Assembly (NCBI RefSeq): GCF_019752095.1
Contig: NZ_JAIEMO010000003.1
Coordinates: 1-64,000, forward strand
DNA from: Nitrosomonas sp.
Lineage (GTDB): Bacteria > Pseudomonadota > Gammaproteobacteria > Burkholderiales > Nitrosomonadaceae
Length of the DNA: 64,000 nucleotides
Reading direction: 5' to 3'
Shown piece after piece: positions 21,032-31,551 of the stretch. Within the stretch, counting starts at the first letter, position 1; every line of letters begins with the position of its first letter. The translations under genes and the position numbers were made by a program. The notes below the pieces were generated by a model. It searched no databases. It was not told the DNA's origin and saw only the letters and a program-made list of their open reading frames with translations.

Positions 21032-23917
21032 TTATTTCAAACTCACAATAGCACATAATTGCTTAATCGAGACTAGGCTTGAGAAGTCTGCTTCATTTAC
21101 TAGTTGTAGAATTGATTCATAAGGTATTGGACGGCTAAAAAAGTACCCCTGCTGTAAGTGACAGTGATTTTCCAGGAGAATCCGAGCTTGCCGCTCGGAT
21201 TCAACGCCTTCGGCGATGATCGTAAGTCCTAAATTAGCTCCTAATCCGATAATCGCTTGCGTAATAGTTAAATCATTGAGATTTTGATCCAGTGCGCGGA
21301 TAAAAGACTTATCGATTTTCAGAATATCGATCGGTAATTCACGCAATAATGTAAGTGAGGAATAACCGGTACCAAAATCATCAAGCGCAATGAGGGCACC
21401 AAGTCCTTTAATTTGCTGCAATATCACCGCGGCTCGTGCCATATCGCTTACGACAGCACTCTCGGTAATTTCGAGAGTGAGTGAAGTCGCCGGTAGCCTG
21501 GTTTCAGTTAAAACCCGAGAAAGTGTGGGCAAGAAATTTTCATTCAGCAATTGACGCGGATGCACATTGACTGATACGTGAATAGGCTTACTGCTCTGAA
21601 TAAGTCTATGTGCTGCAACGCATGCGGTTTTTAACACTTCTCTCCCTAGCTGTTCCATTAGTCCAACGCTTTCTGCCAATGGAATAAATTCGCTTGGTGA
21701 TAAGTATCCTCGTGTCGGATGAGGCCAACGAACCAACGCTTCCATGCGCACGATGCTTTGTTGATGGACATCAACAATAGGTTGGTATAGCACTTGTAAA
21801 TGACCCTCATTTAAAGCAATGCGTAATTCTTTCTCAAATTTAAGCCTATCGCGCGTCCAAGCGACAGAGGACTCAGTTGAATAAAATCCGAAACTATTAC
21901 CACCTTCATTTTTTATGCGATGCATAGCGGTACTTGCTCGTTCTAAAACAATCTCATTGCCTTTCCCATCTTCAGAGAAAAAACTAATACCAATGCTAAC
22001 TGTCACAAAAACTTCCTGGCCATGCAGAAAAAATTGATGCTCGATTAAATCTAAAGCTTCTTGAGCTCTTTGCGCAGCAATATCTTTATCATGCAAATCA
22101 TTAAATAGAACAACAAATTCATCACCTCCCCAGCGTGCTAAAAAATTAGCATTTGAAATTATCTTACTGAGTCGCTGTGATACCATTTTCAGCAGCTCGT
22201 CACCTGCGCGGTGACCTAATGCATCGTTAATTTTTTTAAAATTATCTAAACTAACAAAAAATACAGCAATAATTTTTCCGTATTTTTGCGGTAATGATGT
22301 CATTGCTTCAAATCGCTTTAGCAGCAATGCCCGGTTTGGTAAGTTGGTTAATGTATCGTAACTTGCTTGATATTCAACTTGCTTTGTCAGTTCAATGGTA
22401 TCGGTGATATCAGCAAGCGCAAATACAAATCCCATCAACGCTTCATGTTCATCACGCAGCATATGGCGCGTAATCCGTACAGCGCGCTTCTCGCTACCAG
22501 CGGTTCTCAGATAACACTGGATAGTGCCAATGCTGGATACAGGTATCGGTATTTCTGAGTCTATTAACCCAGTAAAAGCAGTCCTATCTTGAATCTTACT
22601 AAGATGCACAAGTTTGAGTAACGAGACTCCTTGAGCTTGATTGAGAGTTACGTCAAGGATACGCTCAGCGCCTTTGTTCATATAAATAATGTGATTATGC
22701 GTATCGGTCGTTATAACGCCATCGCCTACAGATTCCAAAGCTGCATTTGAGCCTGCTTTAGCAACAAAGAGTGATTGCATGAATTCATTAATGCGTTGCC
22801 AATTCAGTAGAGGATAAATCGCCATCGTTCCAATCAGTGCGGCGCCGGGTGGAAGCCAGATATGCAGAAATCGCAAGATGATCCATATAGCACACAAGCC
22901 ACAACCTATTAATACAAGAAGTAAGGGCATTGTGATGTTTCGCTGAAAAATACTGAATAAAAATAAAATAGCGAATACCCAAGTCGCAGAAATCAAACTC
23001 ATTGAATAATGAGAAATTGGAAGTATCGCGCGGTTATGAAGTAGCATGGAAAGAACATTGGCATGCCATTCAACACCGCTCATCGGCTGCCGGTTAATCG
23101 GAGAAACAGGCGTGGCAAATCGGGTTCCGATTCCGGTTGCTGTCATTCCAACGAGGATAAATTTGTTCCTTAGACTGGCTAAAATTTGGTCATTCGACAA
23201 TACCTGACCGTACGATACTTGCTGGAAACTTCCGGATTTACCGGCATAAGGAATCAACACCTCATGCGAACGCACCCAACGCCCCCAGAATTTGATATTG
23301 TCATCAGAAAAGCTATTAATCGAATTTGTTGTGTTTTGGTGAGTCAACGCAGCTAACACAAGCGCAAATGCAGACCATCTGGGTTCTTCGATGCCGGCCG
23401 TTAAAAAAACCCGCCGGGCTATACCATCGCTATCCAGCTCGATATCAACGTGACCTAGCTTCGCATGCTGACGGTAGATAGGAAGTGGTTCGACCAGATA
23501 AACATAATCTCTATTTTCATCAGCAACCGGAGCAACGGGGAGAATGACCATGCCATGAGATGCAATAGCCGCTGCCAGGGAATGATCCGCCTCAGGGTCG
23601 TTGGTTTGTGGTTCTGAGAATATCAGATCAAACGCAACTGCGTGGTTGCCAATACTTTCTAATCGCCTGATTAATTCGGCATGCACACTTCTTGACCAAG
23701 GCCAACGCCCTAGCGTCTTTATACTTTCTTCATCAATTGCGACAATAACAATATCATCATCGGGTGGATAATGTTGTATGGTGGAAATTTGATCGTATAT
23801 AACAGCGTCAATGCGTTCCAGTACTGCAAAAAAGGACAACAACCCCACACTTACTATTAGCAGGATCGCACGCAAAACAAATGTGTTGCGGAATGCTCGG
23901 CCTACCCACTGGATCAT
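21032..23917 (-). CDS. CHASE2-PAS-GGDEF-EAL cyclic-di-GMP enzyme
   Basis: A 961-aa membrane signalling protein. After an N-terminal helix comes a periplasmic CHASE2 sensor (IVAIDEESIKTLGRWPW, AVAFDLIFSEP), then three clustered transmembrane helices, a PAS domain (VGDGVITTDTHNHIIYMN), a GGDEF domain with intact GGDEF (about residue 596) and an EAL domain with intact MEALVRW (about 726) and DDFGTGYSSL. Both diguanylate cyclase and phosphodiesterase residues are present, so it may do either. Its start overlaps the stop of the LysM-FecR gene by four bases (ATGA), indicating coupled translation with a peptidoglycan/envelope partner. Confidence 0.94.
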   Translation of the reverse strand: MIQWVGRAFRNTFVLRAILLIVSVGLLSFFAVLERIDAVIYDQISTIQHYPPDDDIVIVAIDEESIKTLGRWPWSRSVHAELIRRLESIGNHAVAFDLIFSEPQTNDPEADHSLAAAIASHGMVILPVAPVADENRDYVYLVEPLPIYRQHAKLGHVDIELDSDGIARRVFLTAGIEEPRWSAFALVLAALTHQNTTNSINSFSDDNIKFWGRWVRSHEVLIPYAGKSGSFQQVSYGQVLSNDQILASLRNKFILVGMTATGIGTRFATPVSPINRQPMSGVEWHANVLSMLLHNRAILPISHYSMSLISATWVFAILFLFSIFQRNITMPLLLVLIGCGLCAIWIILRFLHIWLPPGAALIGTMAIYPLLNWQRINEFMQSLFVAKAGSNAALESVGDGVITTDTHNHIIYMNKGAERILDVTLNQAQGVSLLKLVHLSKIQDRTAFTGLIDSEIPIPVSSIGTIQCYLRTAGSEKRAVRITRHMLRDEHEALMGFVFALADITDTIELTKQVEYQASYDTLTNLPNRALLLKRFEAMTSLPQKYGKIIAVFFVSLDNFKKINDALGHRAGDELLKMVSQRLSKIISNANFLARWGGDEFVVLFNDLHDKDIAAQRAQEALDLIEHQFFLHGQEVFVTVSIGISFFSEDGKGNEIVLERASTAMHRIKNEGGNSFGFYSTESSVAWTRDRLKFEKELRIALNEGHLQVLYQPIVDVHQQSIVRMEALVRWPHPTRGYLSPSEFIPLAESVGLMEQLGREVLKTACVAAHRLIQSSKPIHVSVNVHPRQLLNENFLPTLSRVLTETRLPATSLTLEITESAVVSDMARAAVILQQIKGLGALIALDDFGTGYSSLTLLRELPIDILKIDKSFIRALDQNLNDLTITQAIIGLGANLGLTIIAEGVESERQARILLENHCHLQQGYFFSRPIPYESILQLVNEADFSSLVSIKQLCAIVSLK

Positions 23918-25572
23918 AAAAGAAGATCAATCAGCGGTGCAAATGGTAACAACAACCAATAGGGATTAGCGTAAGGGATATCGATCTTTTGTGGCGGCCC
24001 CCAAGGCCCTTCAAAACCATCGGCTTCGATCGTTTTCGTGCGCAAGAAGTACTGACCTCCGTCAGGCCGTGTAACTGTCAATTGGGTTGCTGAGGTTTTC
24101 TCATCGTATAAAATTTGATTAAATGTCTCGTCGCGCGCTAACTGGAAATGAAAACTTTGATCATCGCCACCGGCTCGCCATGCAAATGTCATCTGCGTTT
24201 TATCGAACTTTGCTTCTTCCATGGTTGGTCCTGGAAAGGGCAGCCGAAATGACATGGCATCTGTAAACGGCCCGGCACCTTCAGTCGCGGAAACTGATGC
24301 AATACGCCAGAAATAATGGCCCGGCGGCAAGGGATCCGTCAACAGGAAGGTGTTGTTCGTAACCTCGGCATTATCCATCGTAGTTGTTGTAAATCCGGAG
24401 TCCTGACTAATCATCACACGGTAATACGCCGCTTCCGGCTGAATCGACCATTGGAATTCGCGCTTGATTGGGTCAACCACGCCATCAGGTAATGGCGCAA
24501 TGATAAAAGGGGGTTCGGGGCGAGCATTGAGCGTGAAAGCTATTGTGGCGTCATGTCCCTCAATACCGGCAGCATCGATGCCCCGAACTCTTAGCCAGTA
24601 ATTACCATCTGGAATATCACCATCACGAAAAGGTAATTTGTCTGTAGTAAACTCAGTCCATAAATTCTGGAAATTTTGATCATTAGCAATTTGAGCGCGA
24701 TAAGTCGCTGCTCCCGCAAGCGGATTCAATGTAATCACCAAAGGTAAGTGCTCATAAAGCACAGGGGTATTGCTCAAATCCGGCGCTGGCAGCAATTTTA
24801 CCGGTGCGACTGGTGGAGCACCAAGCGCTGTGATGGTTCCAAAACCCGCCGAAACGGCAATTTCCTTTTCTCCACCTTCGACCTGCACCAAACCGGATAA
24901 CACTTCACTGCTCGTATGTTCACCCTTGGTTGTTGTTCCGACGCGAAAATCAGTGCCTCGCACGGAACTGACGGCAGAAGGCGTTTTAATTCTAAAGCGG
25001 GTACCGGTCCCTGATTTTTGTGGTACGGCATTCTCGGTTCGACCCTGCTGCAATTCGATGAGCGTATCCACCGCTCCATAATCACCCAATACCTTCATTT
25101 CATCGATACGTATCTGGCTATTTTCTTGTAATCGAAGTCGCGAATTATCGAAGAACTTGAGCGTGACAAAAGAGTCATTTTCGCTGCGCACTTCATCGCC
25201 TGTATTTAACTTCATTCCTGTTTCAGCGGGAAACTCTGCAGCATTTTTACGTTTTATCAGTACACTGCCGCGCACATGAACCACTTGAGCATAAACTCCG
25301 CTAGTTTGTGTTTTTGACCATGCAACGGGTACTCTGATTTTGGTGCCGGGAGGAATGGTATAGGCATCGGATATTTTATTGAGCTGCTGCAAGCGAGTTA
25401 CATACTGTGTACTGATCAAGTGCTGCTCGGAAATACTCCAGAGATTGTCTCCTGCGTTTACGGTATAAATCCATTCATCCGCGACCACCCGAGTGGAAAA
25501 TAAAAGCAAACTGACTAATAAAAACATGCAGTGAGCCAATCTGAAGCTTTTAAGGATTAATAGCGACTCCAT
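23914..25572 (-). CDS. LysM and FecR domain envelope protein
   Basis: A 552-aa exported protein. ATG 25572 is chosen because GGGAGG stands just before it; the upstream in-frame TTG at 25590 overlaps that region. A signal peptide (LAHCMFLLVSLLLFSTRVVA) is followed by a LysM domain (YTVNAGDNLWSISEQHL, IPPGTKIRVP), then a FecR domain (VRGSVLIKRKNA, TGDEVRSENDSFVTLKF). The C-terminal half has fibronectin-like repeats (YRAQIANDQNF, YRVMISQDSGF, FHFQLARDETF). It probably binds peptidoglycan in the periplasm. Coupled to the CHASE2 cyclase, it may be the sensed partner (inference). Confidence 0.9.
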   Translation of the reverse strand: MESLLILKSFRLAHCMFLLVSLLLFSTRVVADEWIYTVNAGDNLWSISEQHLISTQYVTRLQQLNKISDAYTIPPGTKIRVPVAWSKTQTSGVYAQVVHVRGSVLIKRKNAAEFPAETGMKLNTGDEVRSENDSFVTLKFFDNSRLRLQENSQIRIDEMKVLGDYGAVDTLIELQQGRTENAVPQKSGTGTRFRIKTPSAVSSVRGTDFRVGTTTKGEHTSSEVLSGLVQVEGGEKEIAVSAGFGTITALGAPPVAPVKLLPAPDLSNTPVLYEHLPLVITLNPLAGAATYRAQIANDQNFQNLWTEFTTDKLPFRDGDIPDGNYWLRVRGIDAAGIEGHDATIAFTLNARPEPPFIIAPLPDGVVDPIKREFQWSIQPEAAYYRVMISQDSGFTTTTMDNAEVTNNTFLLTDPLPPGHYFWRIASVSATEGAGPFTDAMSFRLPFPGPTMEEAKFDKTQMTFAWRAGGDDQSFHFQLARDETFNQILYDEKTSATQLTVTRPDGGQYFLRTKTIEADGFEGPWGPPQKIDIPYANPYWLLLPFAPLIDLLL

Positions 25573-25629
25573 TTTCCCTCCCAATTGCAATAGCTTATTC
25601 CGAATGTTATGGGAAAATCAATTTATTTT

Positions 25630-26635
<1,006 letters not shown>

Positions 26636-26702
26636 TTATGCTACATTTCGGTTTCGTATCAATAAAACCAGTCACTTCAGCTTCTCAGTTAATTTAATAC
26701 TC

Positions 26703-27602
26703 ATGATTACCCAAGTTCAATCGCAACTGCACACCCTCCGCGATCTGCTACGTTTCGCGGTCAGTCAATTCAACAAGGCCGGCTTGTATTTTGGTCATGG
26801 ATCGGCGAATGCGTATGATGAAGCGGCGTATCTTATTCTGAAAAGCTTATATTTACCACTAGACCAACTGGATTCATTTCTGGACGCGCGCGTCACAACG
26901 GACGAATGCGAACACGTACTGAAAATAATTGAACGCCGCGTTAAAGATAGAATTCCCGCGGCTTATCTGATGCATGAAGCCTGGCTCGGGGAATACAGCT
27001 TTTATGTCGATGAGCGTGTAATCATTCCGCGCTCCTTCATTGCCGAATTACTACAGACGCAGCTATCCCCGTGGATCATCGACCCGGATGTCGTAACCAC
27101 AGCACTCGATCTCTGCACCGGCTCCGGCTGTCTCGCCATTTTGATGGCGCATAGCTTCCCCAACGCCACGATTGATGCCGCCGACATTTCCGTTCAGGCG
27201 CTTGCTGTAGCGCACAAAAATACACAGGATTACGGGCTGGAAGAACGAGTTGATCTGATTGAATCCAATCTGTTCTCAGCGTTACAGAAAAAGCGCTACG
27301 ATCTGATTATCAGCAATCCGCCCTATGTCAACGCTAAATCAATGGCGCAATTACCCCTGGAATACCGGCATGAACCAGAAAATGCGCTGGCAAGCGGTAT
27401 GGACGGACTGGATGCGACGCGCCAAATCCTACAACAGGCCGCCAAGCATTTAACTGACGATGGAATTCTGGTAGTTGAAATCGGGCATAATCACGCAGCA
27501 CTGGAACAGGCCTATCCGAAATTACCTTTTACCTGGCTAGAAACCAGTGCTGGAGATGAATTTGTGTTTTTGTTACAGCGTGACCAGTTGCCTCTTGCGT
27601 AA
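26703..27602 (+). CDS. prmB: Ribosomal protein L3 glutamine methyltransferase
   Basis: A 299-aa S-adenosylmethionine-dependent N5-glutamine methyltransferase of the HemK/PrmB group. Motif I is ALDLCTGSGCLAIL, and the substrate-binding NPPY motif is ISNPPYVNAKSM. The N-terminal helical domain (LRDLLRFAVSQFNKAGLYFGHG) is typical of PrmB rather than PrmC. The ATG at 26703 matches the family start; the in-frame extension to 26613 is probably not translated. Confidence 0.94.
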   Translation: MITQVQSQLHTLRDLLRFAVSQFNKAGLYFGHGSANAYDEAAYLILKSLYLPLDQLDSFLDARVTTDECEHVLKIIERRVKDRIPAAYLMHEAWLGEYSFYVDERVIIPRSFIAELLQTQLSPWIIDPDVVTTALDLCTGSGCLAILMAHSFPNATIDAADISVQALAVAHKNTQDYGLEERVDLIESNLFSALQKKRYDLIISNPPYVNAKSMAQLPLEYRHEPENALASGMDGLDATRQILQQAAKHLTDDGILVVEIGHNHAALEQAYPKLPFTWLETSAGDEFVFLLQRDQLPLA

Positions 27603-27937
27603 TCAAGTCCTTACAATCAAATTTTCTCAGCACGCAAGCAACAACGATAGAGCTAGCATTTAACTTGCAAAGTCCCCGACATAACTGGTTTCCTCGATAG
27701 GGATAAAATTCCAAGCGATTGGTCTTAAAGGCAAATAAAACGCATAGTTTCTCTTGCATTTTGAATGACAATTCGGAACTTACGCTCGTTTAGGAGAAAT
27801 TTCTGTATTTTTTACTGGACAAGATTACTTGATTCTGGTATCAAGAAGACGGTCTTTCTCGTTTTTTTGAATGGCCAAAGAGTTGTTTCACTTAACTCAT
27901 ATATCATAGGTATTTAATTTTATAGGAGATAATGGAC
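27603..27937. other. Intergenic stretch upstream of the small lipoprotein
   Basis: About 335 bp without a credible gene. It is AT-rich. The last 60 bases contain TTG and TAT-like promoter words (TTGTTT, TATATCAT) just before the ribosome site of the small lipoprotein, but no convincing hairpin or repeat. Confidence 0.5.
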
Positions 27938-28060
27938 ATGAAATACTCACTATTAATTGCTGCTATTTTTGCATTCTTCTTAGTTGGATGCAGTGATCCG
28001 AAGCCAGGTCAATATCCACCAAGCCTCTATGATGGCAATAAGCAAGGGGATTCTCAGTAA
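27938..28060 (+). CDS. Small lipoprotein (40 aa)
   Basis: A 40-residue ORF. AGGAG at 27924-27928 stands nine bases before ATG 27938; an in-frame ATG at 27932 is too close to that site. The product has a signal helix (LLIAAIFAFFLVGC) with the lipobox LVGC, then about 22 polar, Pro/Gly-rich residues (SDPKPGQYPPSLYDGNKQGD). It should be a lipidated peptide in the outer or inner membrane. I do not recognise a family; similar tiny lipoproteins include entericidin-like peptides, but the sequence is not clearly one. Confidence 0.72.
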   Translation: MKYSLLIAAIFAFFLVGCSDPKPGQYPPSLYDGNKQGDSQ

Positions 28061-28812
28061 ATCACTACTATGGACTTTTAGAGATTTACCGATAACCTCG
28101 TTGAAATTGATGTAGCAGCAAGAGAGCTTAGCGTGATAACAAGCTGTTAAGTTTTATTTTCTGATTAGAGAATCGTTAAAGAACGATATCTTGATAGCCA
28201 TGGGGTCCTGGAATTTCACCAGGCTCCATTCTATCCAAGGATAACTGTTGTGAGTTCTCTAGCATCGTTCTCGTCTAGTTGAAAGGATATCGACTTATTA
28301 CACACGCAAAAAGAAGCGTTTAACGTAACCCGACCAATAACAGGGCCGGCAAGAACTATGCATGAAGCCAAGAAATAAATTATCGTGGCACGGGCACAAT
28401 AAATTGACGTATCCTGACCGACCATCTATAAAGCAACCGATAAGTCAGAAAGCCGTGAATTTGCGCCAATAAAATCAACCAGAAAACACTTTCATAAGCA
28501 AAATATCTTGTAGAACACGTAGCATGAAAAAATCTCCCCTTTTTCTCGATCACAGCATATTATCAGCCTTGCAAGTTCACTATTTTCATATTACTGCTAA
28601 CCTCACACCACTATCAATGATATGTCGCCGTTTAAAGCACTCCATAGAAAGGAAACCCATACCAGCCTGATCGACTTATCCACAGCTGCGTAGTATCATG
28701 CTATGCAATCATTCCGTCTAGTTAACTTTTAACCGATATCAGCAGCACTATCATTCAATATCTCGAATCAATTTCTTATAAATTTTTTGTAATTTGTATG
28801 TAAGGAACAATC
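28061..28812. other. Gene-poor region with two minus-strand micro-ORFs
   Basis: About 750 bp without a gene I can support. Two minus-strand micro-ORFs are readable: 28176-28265 (29 aa, ending EPGEIPGPHGYQDIVL) and 28380-28553 (GTG start, 57 aa, with a hydrophobic AYESVFWLILLAQIHGFLTY). Either may be a remnant of a decayed gene. An imperfect hairpin (GTCCTGG/CCAGGCTCC region, about 28204-28227) overlaps the first. The promoter of the sulfate-binding protein should lie in the last 100 bases. Confidence 0.35.
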
Positions 28813-29811
28813 ATGAATATTAGAACCTTGGTAACCATAAGCCTCTTGGCAGTAGGTTTCTTGATCAGCAATATCGTATTGGCGGAAAAAATATTACTCA
28901 ACGTTTCTTACGACCCAACACGGGAGTTATATCAAGAATTTAATCGGGCATTTGCACGGCACTGGCTAGCAGAAACCGATGAAACAATCACAATCAAGCA
29001 ATCTCACGGCGGTTCCGGCAAGCAAGCACGCTCCGTTATTGAAGGGTTGGAAGCCGATGTCGTATCATTGGCTTTAGCCAATGATATCAACGAAATCTCA
29101 AATAAAACTCAATTACTACCGGAAGATTGGCAAAAACGCCTAAGTCATAACAGCACACCCTATACATCGACCATCATTTTTTTGGTACGAAAAGGAAATC
29201 CCAAAGGAATTAAGGACTGGGCAGATCTGGCACATCCTGACGTATCGGTCATTACACCAAACCCAAAAACATCCGGTGGAGCGCAATGGAACTACCTGGC
29301 AGCTTGGGAATATGGCAAACGGCACTATGGCGAAGATAAAGCGAAAGATTTCGTCAGCAAAATTTATAAGAATGTTCCAGTATTAGATTCTAGCGCCCGC
29401 GGCTCAACTGCCTCGTTCGTAGAACGTGAAACCGGAGATGTTTTGATATCATGGGAAAATGAGGCGTTTCAGGTGCTTAAAGAATATGGTACAAGGAAAT
29501 TTGAGATCGTCATCCCTTCTCTAAGTATCCTGGCTGAACCAGCCGTCGCATTAATTGACAAAATTGTCGATAAGAAAGGTTCACGAAAAGCTGCCGAAGC
29601 CTATCTCCAGTATCTCTATTCAGAAGAGGGGCAAGAAATCGCAGCCAAGCATTTTTTCAGACCTACCAGTGCTAAAGTCGCTGAAAAATACGCAGCGCAG
29701 TTTCCCAAAATAGAATTATTCAATATCAATGACGCCTTTGGCGACTGGAAAACCACACACAATACTCACTTCTCCGATGGCGGAACATTCGATCAAATCT
29801 TTTTGGAATAG
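28813..29811 (+). CDS. sbp: Sulfate/thiosulfate ABC transporter substrate-binding protein
   Basis: A 332-aa periplasmic protein with a signal peptide ([19 protein letters not shown], cleavage before EKILLN). Conserved Sbp/CysP motifs include [28 protein letters not shown] and the sulfate-site region [18 protein letters not shown]. Length is typical. It should deliver sulfate to CysTWA, but no permease or ATPase gene is adjacent, so it works with components encoded elsewhere or has another oxyanion role. Confidence 0.93.
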   Translation: MNIRTLVTISLLAVGFLISNIVLAEKILLNVSYDPTRELYQEFNRAFARHWLAETDETITIKQSHGGSGKQARSVIEGLEADVVSLALANDINEISNKTQLLPEDWQKRLSHNSTPYTSTIIFLVRKGNPKGIKDWADLAHPDVSVITPNPKTSGGAQWNYLAAWEYGKRHYGEDKAKDFVSKIYKNVPVLDSSARGSTASFVERETGDVLISWENEAFQVLKEYGTRKFEIVIPSLSILAEPAVALIDKIVDKKGSRKAAEAYLQYLYSEEGQEIAAKHFFRPTSAKVAEKYAAQFPKIELFNINDAFGDWKTTHNTHFSDGGTFDQIFLE

Positions 29812-30229
29812 TAGCAATTCTAATCAGAGTCGAATTCAAGTAATAAGTGCAATTAAGTTACGCAGCAAGTAAATCAACTTGCAATCCTAAAAATAATTCG
29901 CTCGACGACAATTCGTTAATTCATGATGATTGATCTGTCTCCAAAAAAGTGGTACTCGATGAAAAGCCTTGTATAATTGACCGACGGAAGAAACTGATCC
30001 AGTAGAAATGAAAGAAAATAGCAGCAAAGGGAAATTTATAAGCGAACAGCGCCAAAAGGCAATTTGAGAGCTGTCGTGATCAGCCACGAATAGAATCTGT
30101 TTGGCAGTCATGCTGTACCGGAGATATTAGCAAGTGGCTGCCCCAATTGATCAGGGATTAAATCGAGGAAACCGAAATCTAGAGTAACATCCAAATAATT
30201 GACTGTTGCCATCCAGCGATTAAGTCGAT
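29812..30229. other. Intergenic stretch between convergent genes
   Basis: About 420 bp between the sulfate-binding protein and the convergent oxidoreductase. A 74-codon minus-strand frame (29887-30111) has no recognisable motif or ribosome site and looks like chance. No hairpin with a T-run was seen. Confidence 0.45.
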
Positions 30230-31204
30230 TCATTCCCCAGGATATTTCAAGCCGATTTTTCCCCTTATCTGATCCATCGTTTCCATCATAGCTAAGGATT
30301 CAGCAAGAGTAACTGTTTCGCTTTCCATTTTTCCCTCTCGAATACACTGATTGACTGCTGCGGCTTCATGCTGGTATCCGGCACTCCCCCATGTGATACG
30401 AGGCAATTTTCTCGAACGCCAAAGAACAGCCAGGCGGGCACGCCAAAACATGGGAATCCAAATCATTCCTTTGGTACCCATAATAAAAGCATTATGCGGA
30501 GTGCGCGTTTGAATGGCACTTGATAGCAAAGCAAGCTGCCCCTGTGGATATTGCAGCATGATACCCGCTTGCTCGTCGACACCGGTTGCACCCAGAAATG
30601 CCAGCGCTTGAATTTCTGAAGGCTTCGGGCCAAAAAGATGAGAGGTCAAAGCAAGCGGATAAATACCGACATCCAGAATTGACCCACCGGCAAGAGCGGG
30701 ATTAAGCAATCTATGCTCGGGTTCCCACGATGCCCTGAATCCGAGGTCGGCTTTGAGCATCCGAACTTCCCCGATCAACCCGTCCTTAACCCACTGCATC
30801 GCACACTTATACGCAGGATTAAACCTCGACCACATGGCTTCCATAAGAAAAATCCGCTTTTCACCTGCACAAGCAATCATTTGACGTGCTTCTATCGCAT
30901 TAAGCGCCAATGGTTTCTCACATAACACATGCTTTCCATTTTCCAGACACAGAAGCGTATGGCTCTTGTGGAAATTATGAGTTGTAGCTACATAGATAAC
31001 GTCAATATCCGGATCTTTGGCTAGCACCTCATATGAGTCATACGCGCGGGAAATGCGATGCTTTGCTGCGAATGCCTCCGCTCGCTGGATTGATCGTGCA
31101 GCCACGGCAACAACTTCAGTACCAGGGGTCCCCCTGAGATCAGCGGCAAAGCGATCGGCCATTCGTCCCGCGCTTAATATCCCCCACCGGACCAATGCGA
31201 CCAT
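30230..31204 (-). CDS. Gfo/Idh/MocA-family oxidoreductase
   Basis: A 324-aa NAD(P)-dependent sugar-type oxidoreductase. The Rossmann start WGILSAGRMADRFAADL and the family EKP motif (HVLCEKPLALNAIEARQM) are clear, followed by the GxxxDVGxY-type segment GGSILDVGIYPLALT with a conserved Asp. Substrate unknown; relatives include trans-dihydrodiol dehydrogenase-like and glucose-fructose oxidoreductase-like enzymes. It lies beside polysaccharide genes and may act on a nucleotide sugar or free sugar. Confidence 0.88.
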   Translation of the reverse strand: MVALVRWGILSAGRMADRFAADLRGTPGTEVVAVAARSIQRAEAFAAKHRISRAYDSYEVLAKDPDIDVIYVATTHNFHKSHTLLCLENGKHVLCEKPLALNAIEARQMIACAGEKRIFLMEAMWSRFNPAYKCAMQWVKDGLIGEVRMLKADLGFRASWEPEHRLLNPALAGGSILDVGIYPLALTSHLFGPKPSEIQALAFLGATGVDEQAGIMLQYPQGQLALLSSAIQTRTPHNAFIMGTKGMIWIPMFWRARLAVLWRSRKLPRITWGSAGYQHEAAAVNQCIREGKMESETVTLAESLAMMETMDQIRGKIGLKYPGE

Positions 31205-31225
31205 AGAAAAAGCCCTTTTAGTAAA

Positions 31226-31375
31226 TTAACTGAAATTGTTTTTATTTCTTGTCGCATCATAGGATGATTCAAGTATGTCAAATTCATCCATAAAGCGAGC
31301 TTCAGATTCTTCTCTCATATCTGCTGATAATTCTATCGCAATATCATTCAGATAAAGTGTGATCTTCTTGATCAA
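31226..31375 (-). CDS. Possible 49-aa protein upstream of the oxidoreductase
   Basis: A minus-strand frame that could start at TTG 31375 with GAGGA a few bases upstream and end 21 nt before the oxidoreductase start. The product (KKITLYLNDIAIELSADM, then EESEARFMDEFDILESSYD) is acidic, lacks a signal peptide and looks coding in composition. I do not recognise it. It depends on a TTG start, so confidence is low; it could be the tail of a lost gene. Confidence 0.3.
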   Translation of the reverse strand: MIKKITLYLNDIAIELSADMREESEARFMDEFDILESSYDATRNKNNFS

Positions 31376-31551
31376 GATGAATCCTCAACTTAAATGGTTT
31401 TTATTGCTGAGAATTGAATATAATCTCAACATAAAAATAATGCCCAGTTAAAGCATCAACCTATGGCAAGAGCCTCTGGATTTAAATTGCGTTGCTGCTC
31501 AGTTCACTTCGACCCACTACTTTCAATTCCAAAACAAAGGAATCTTTAGCC

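Noticed and set aside
29887..30111. 74-codon minus-strand frame, considered as a transposase remnant
   Set aside because: No transposase motif or inverted repeats could be identified.
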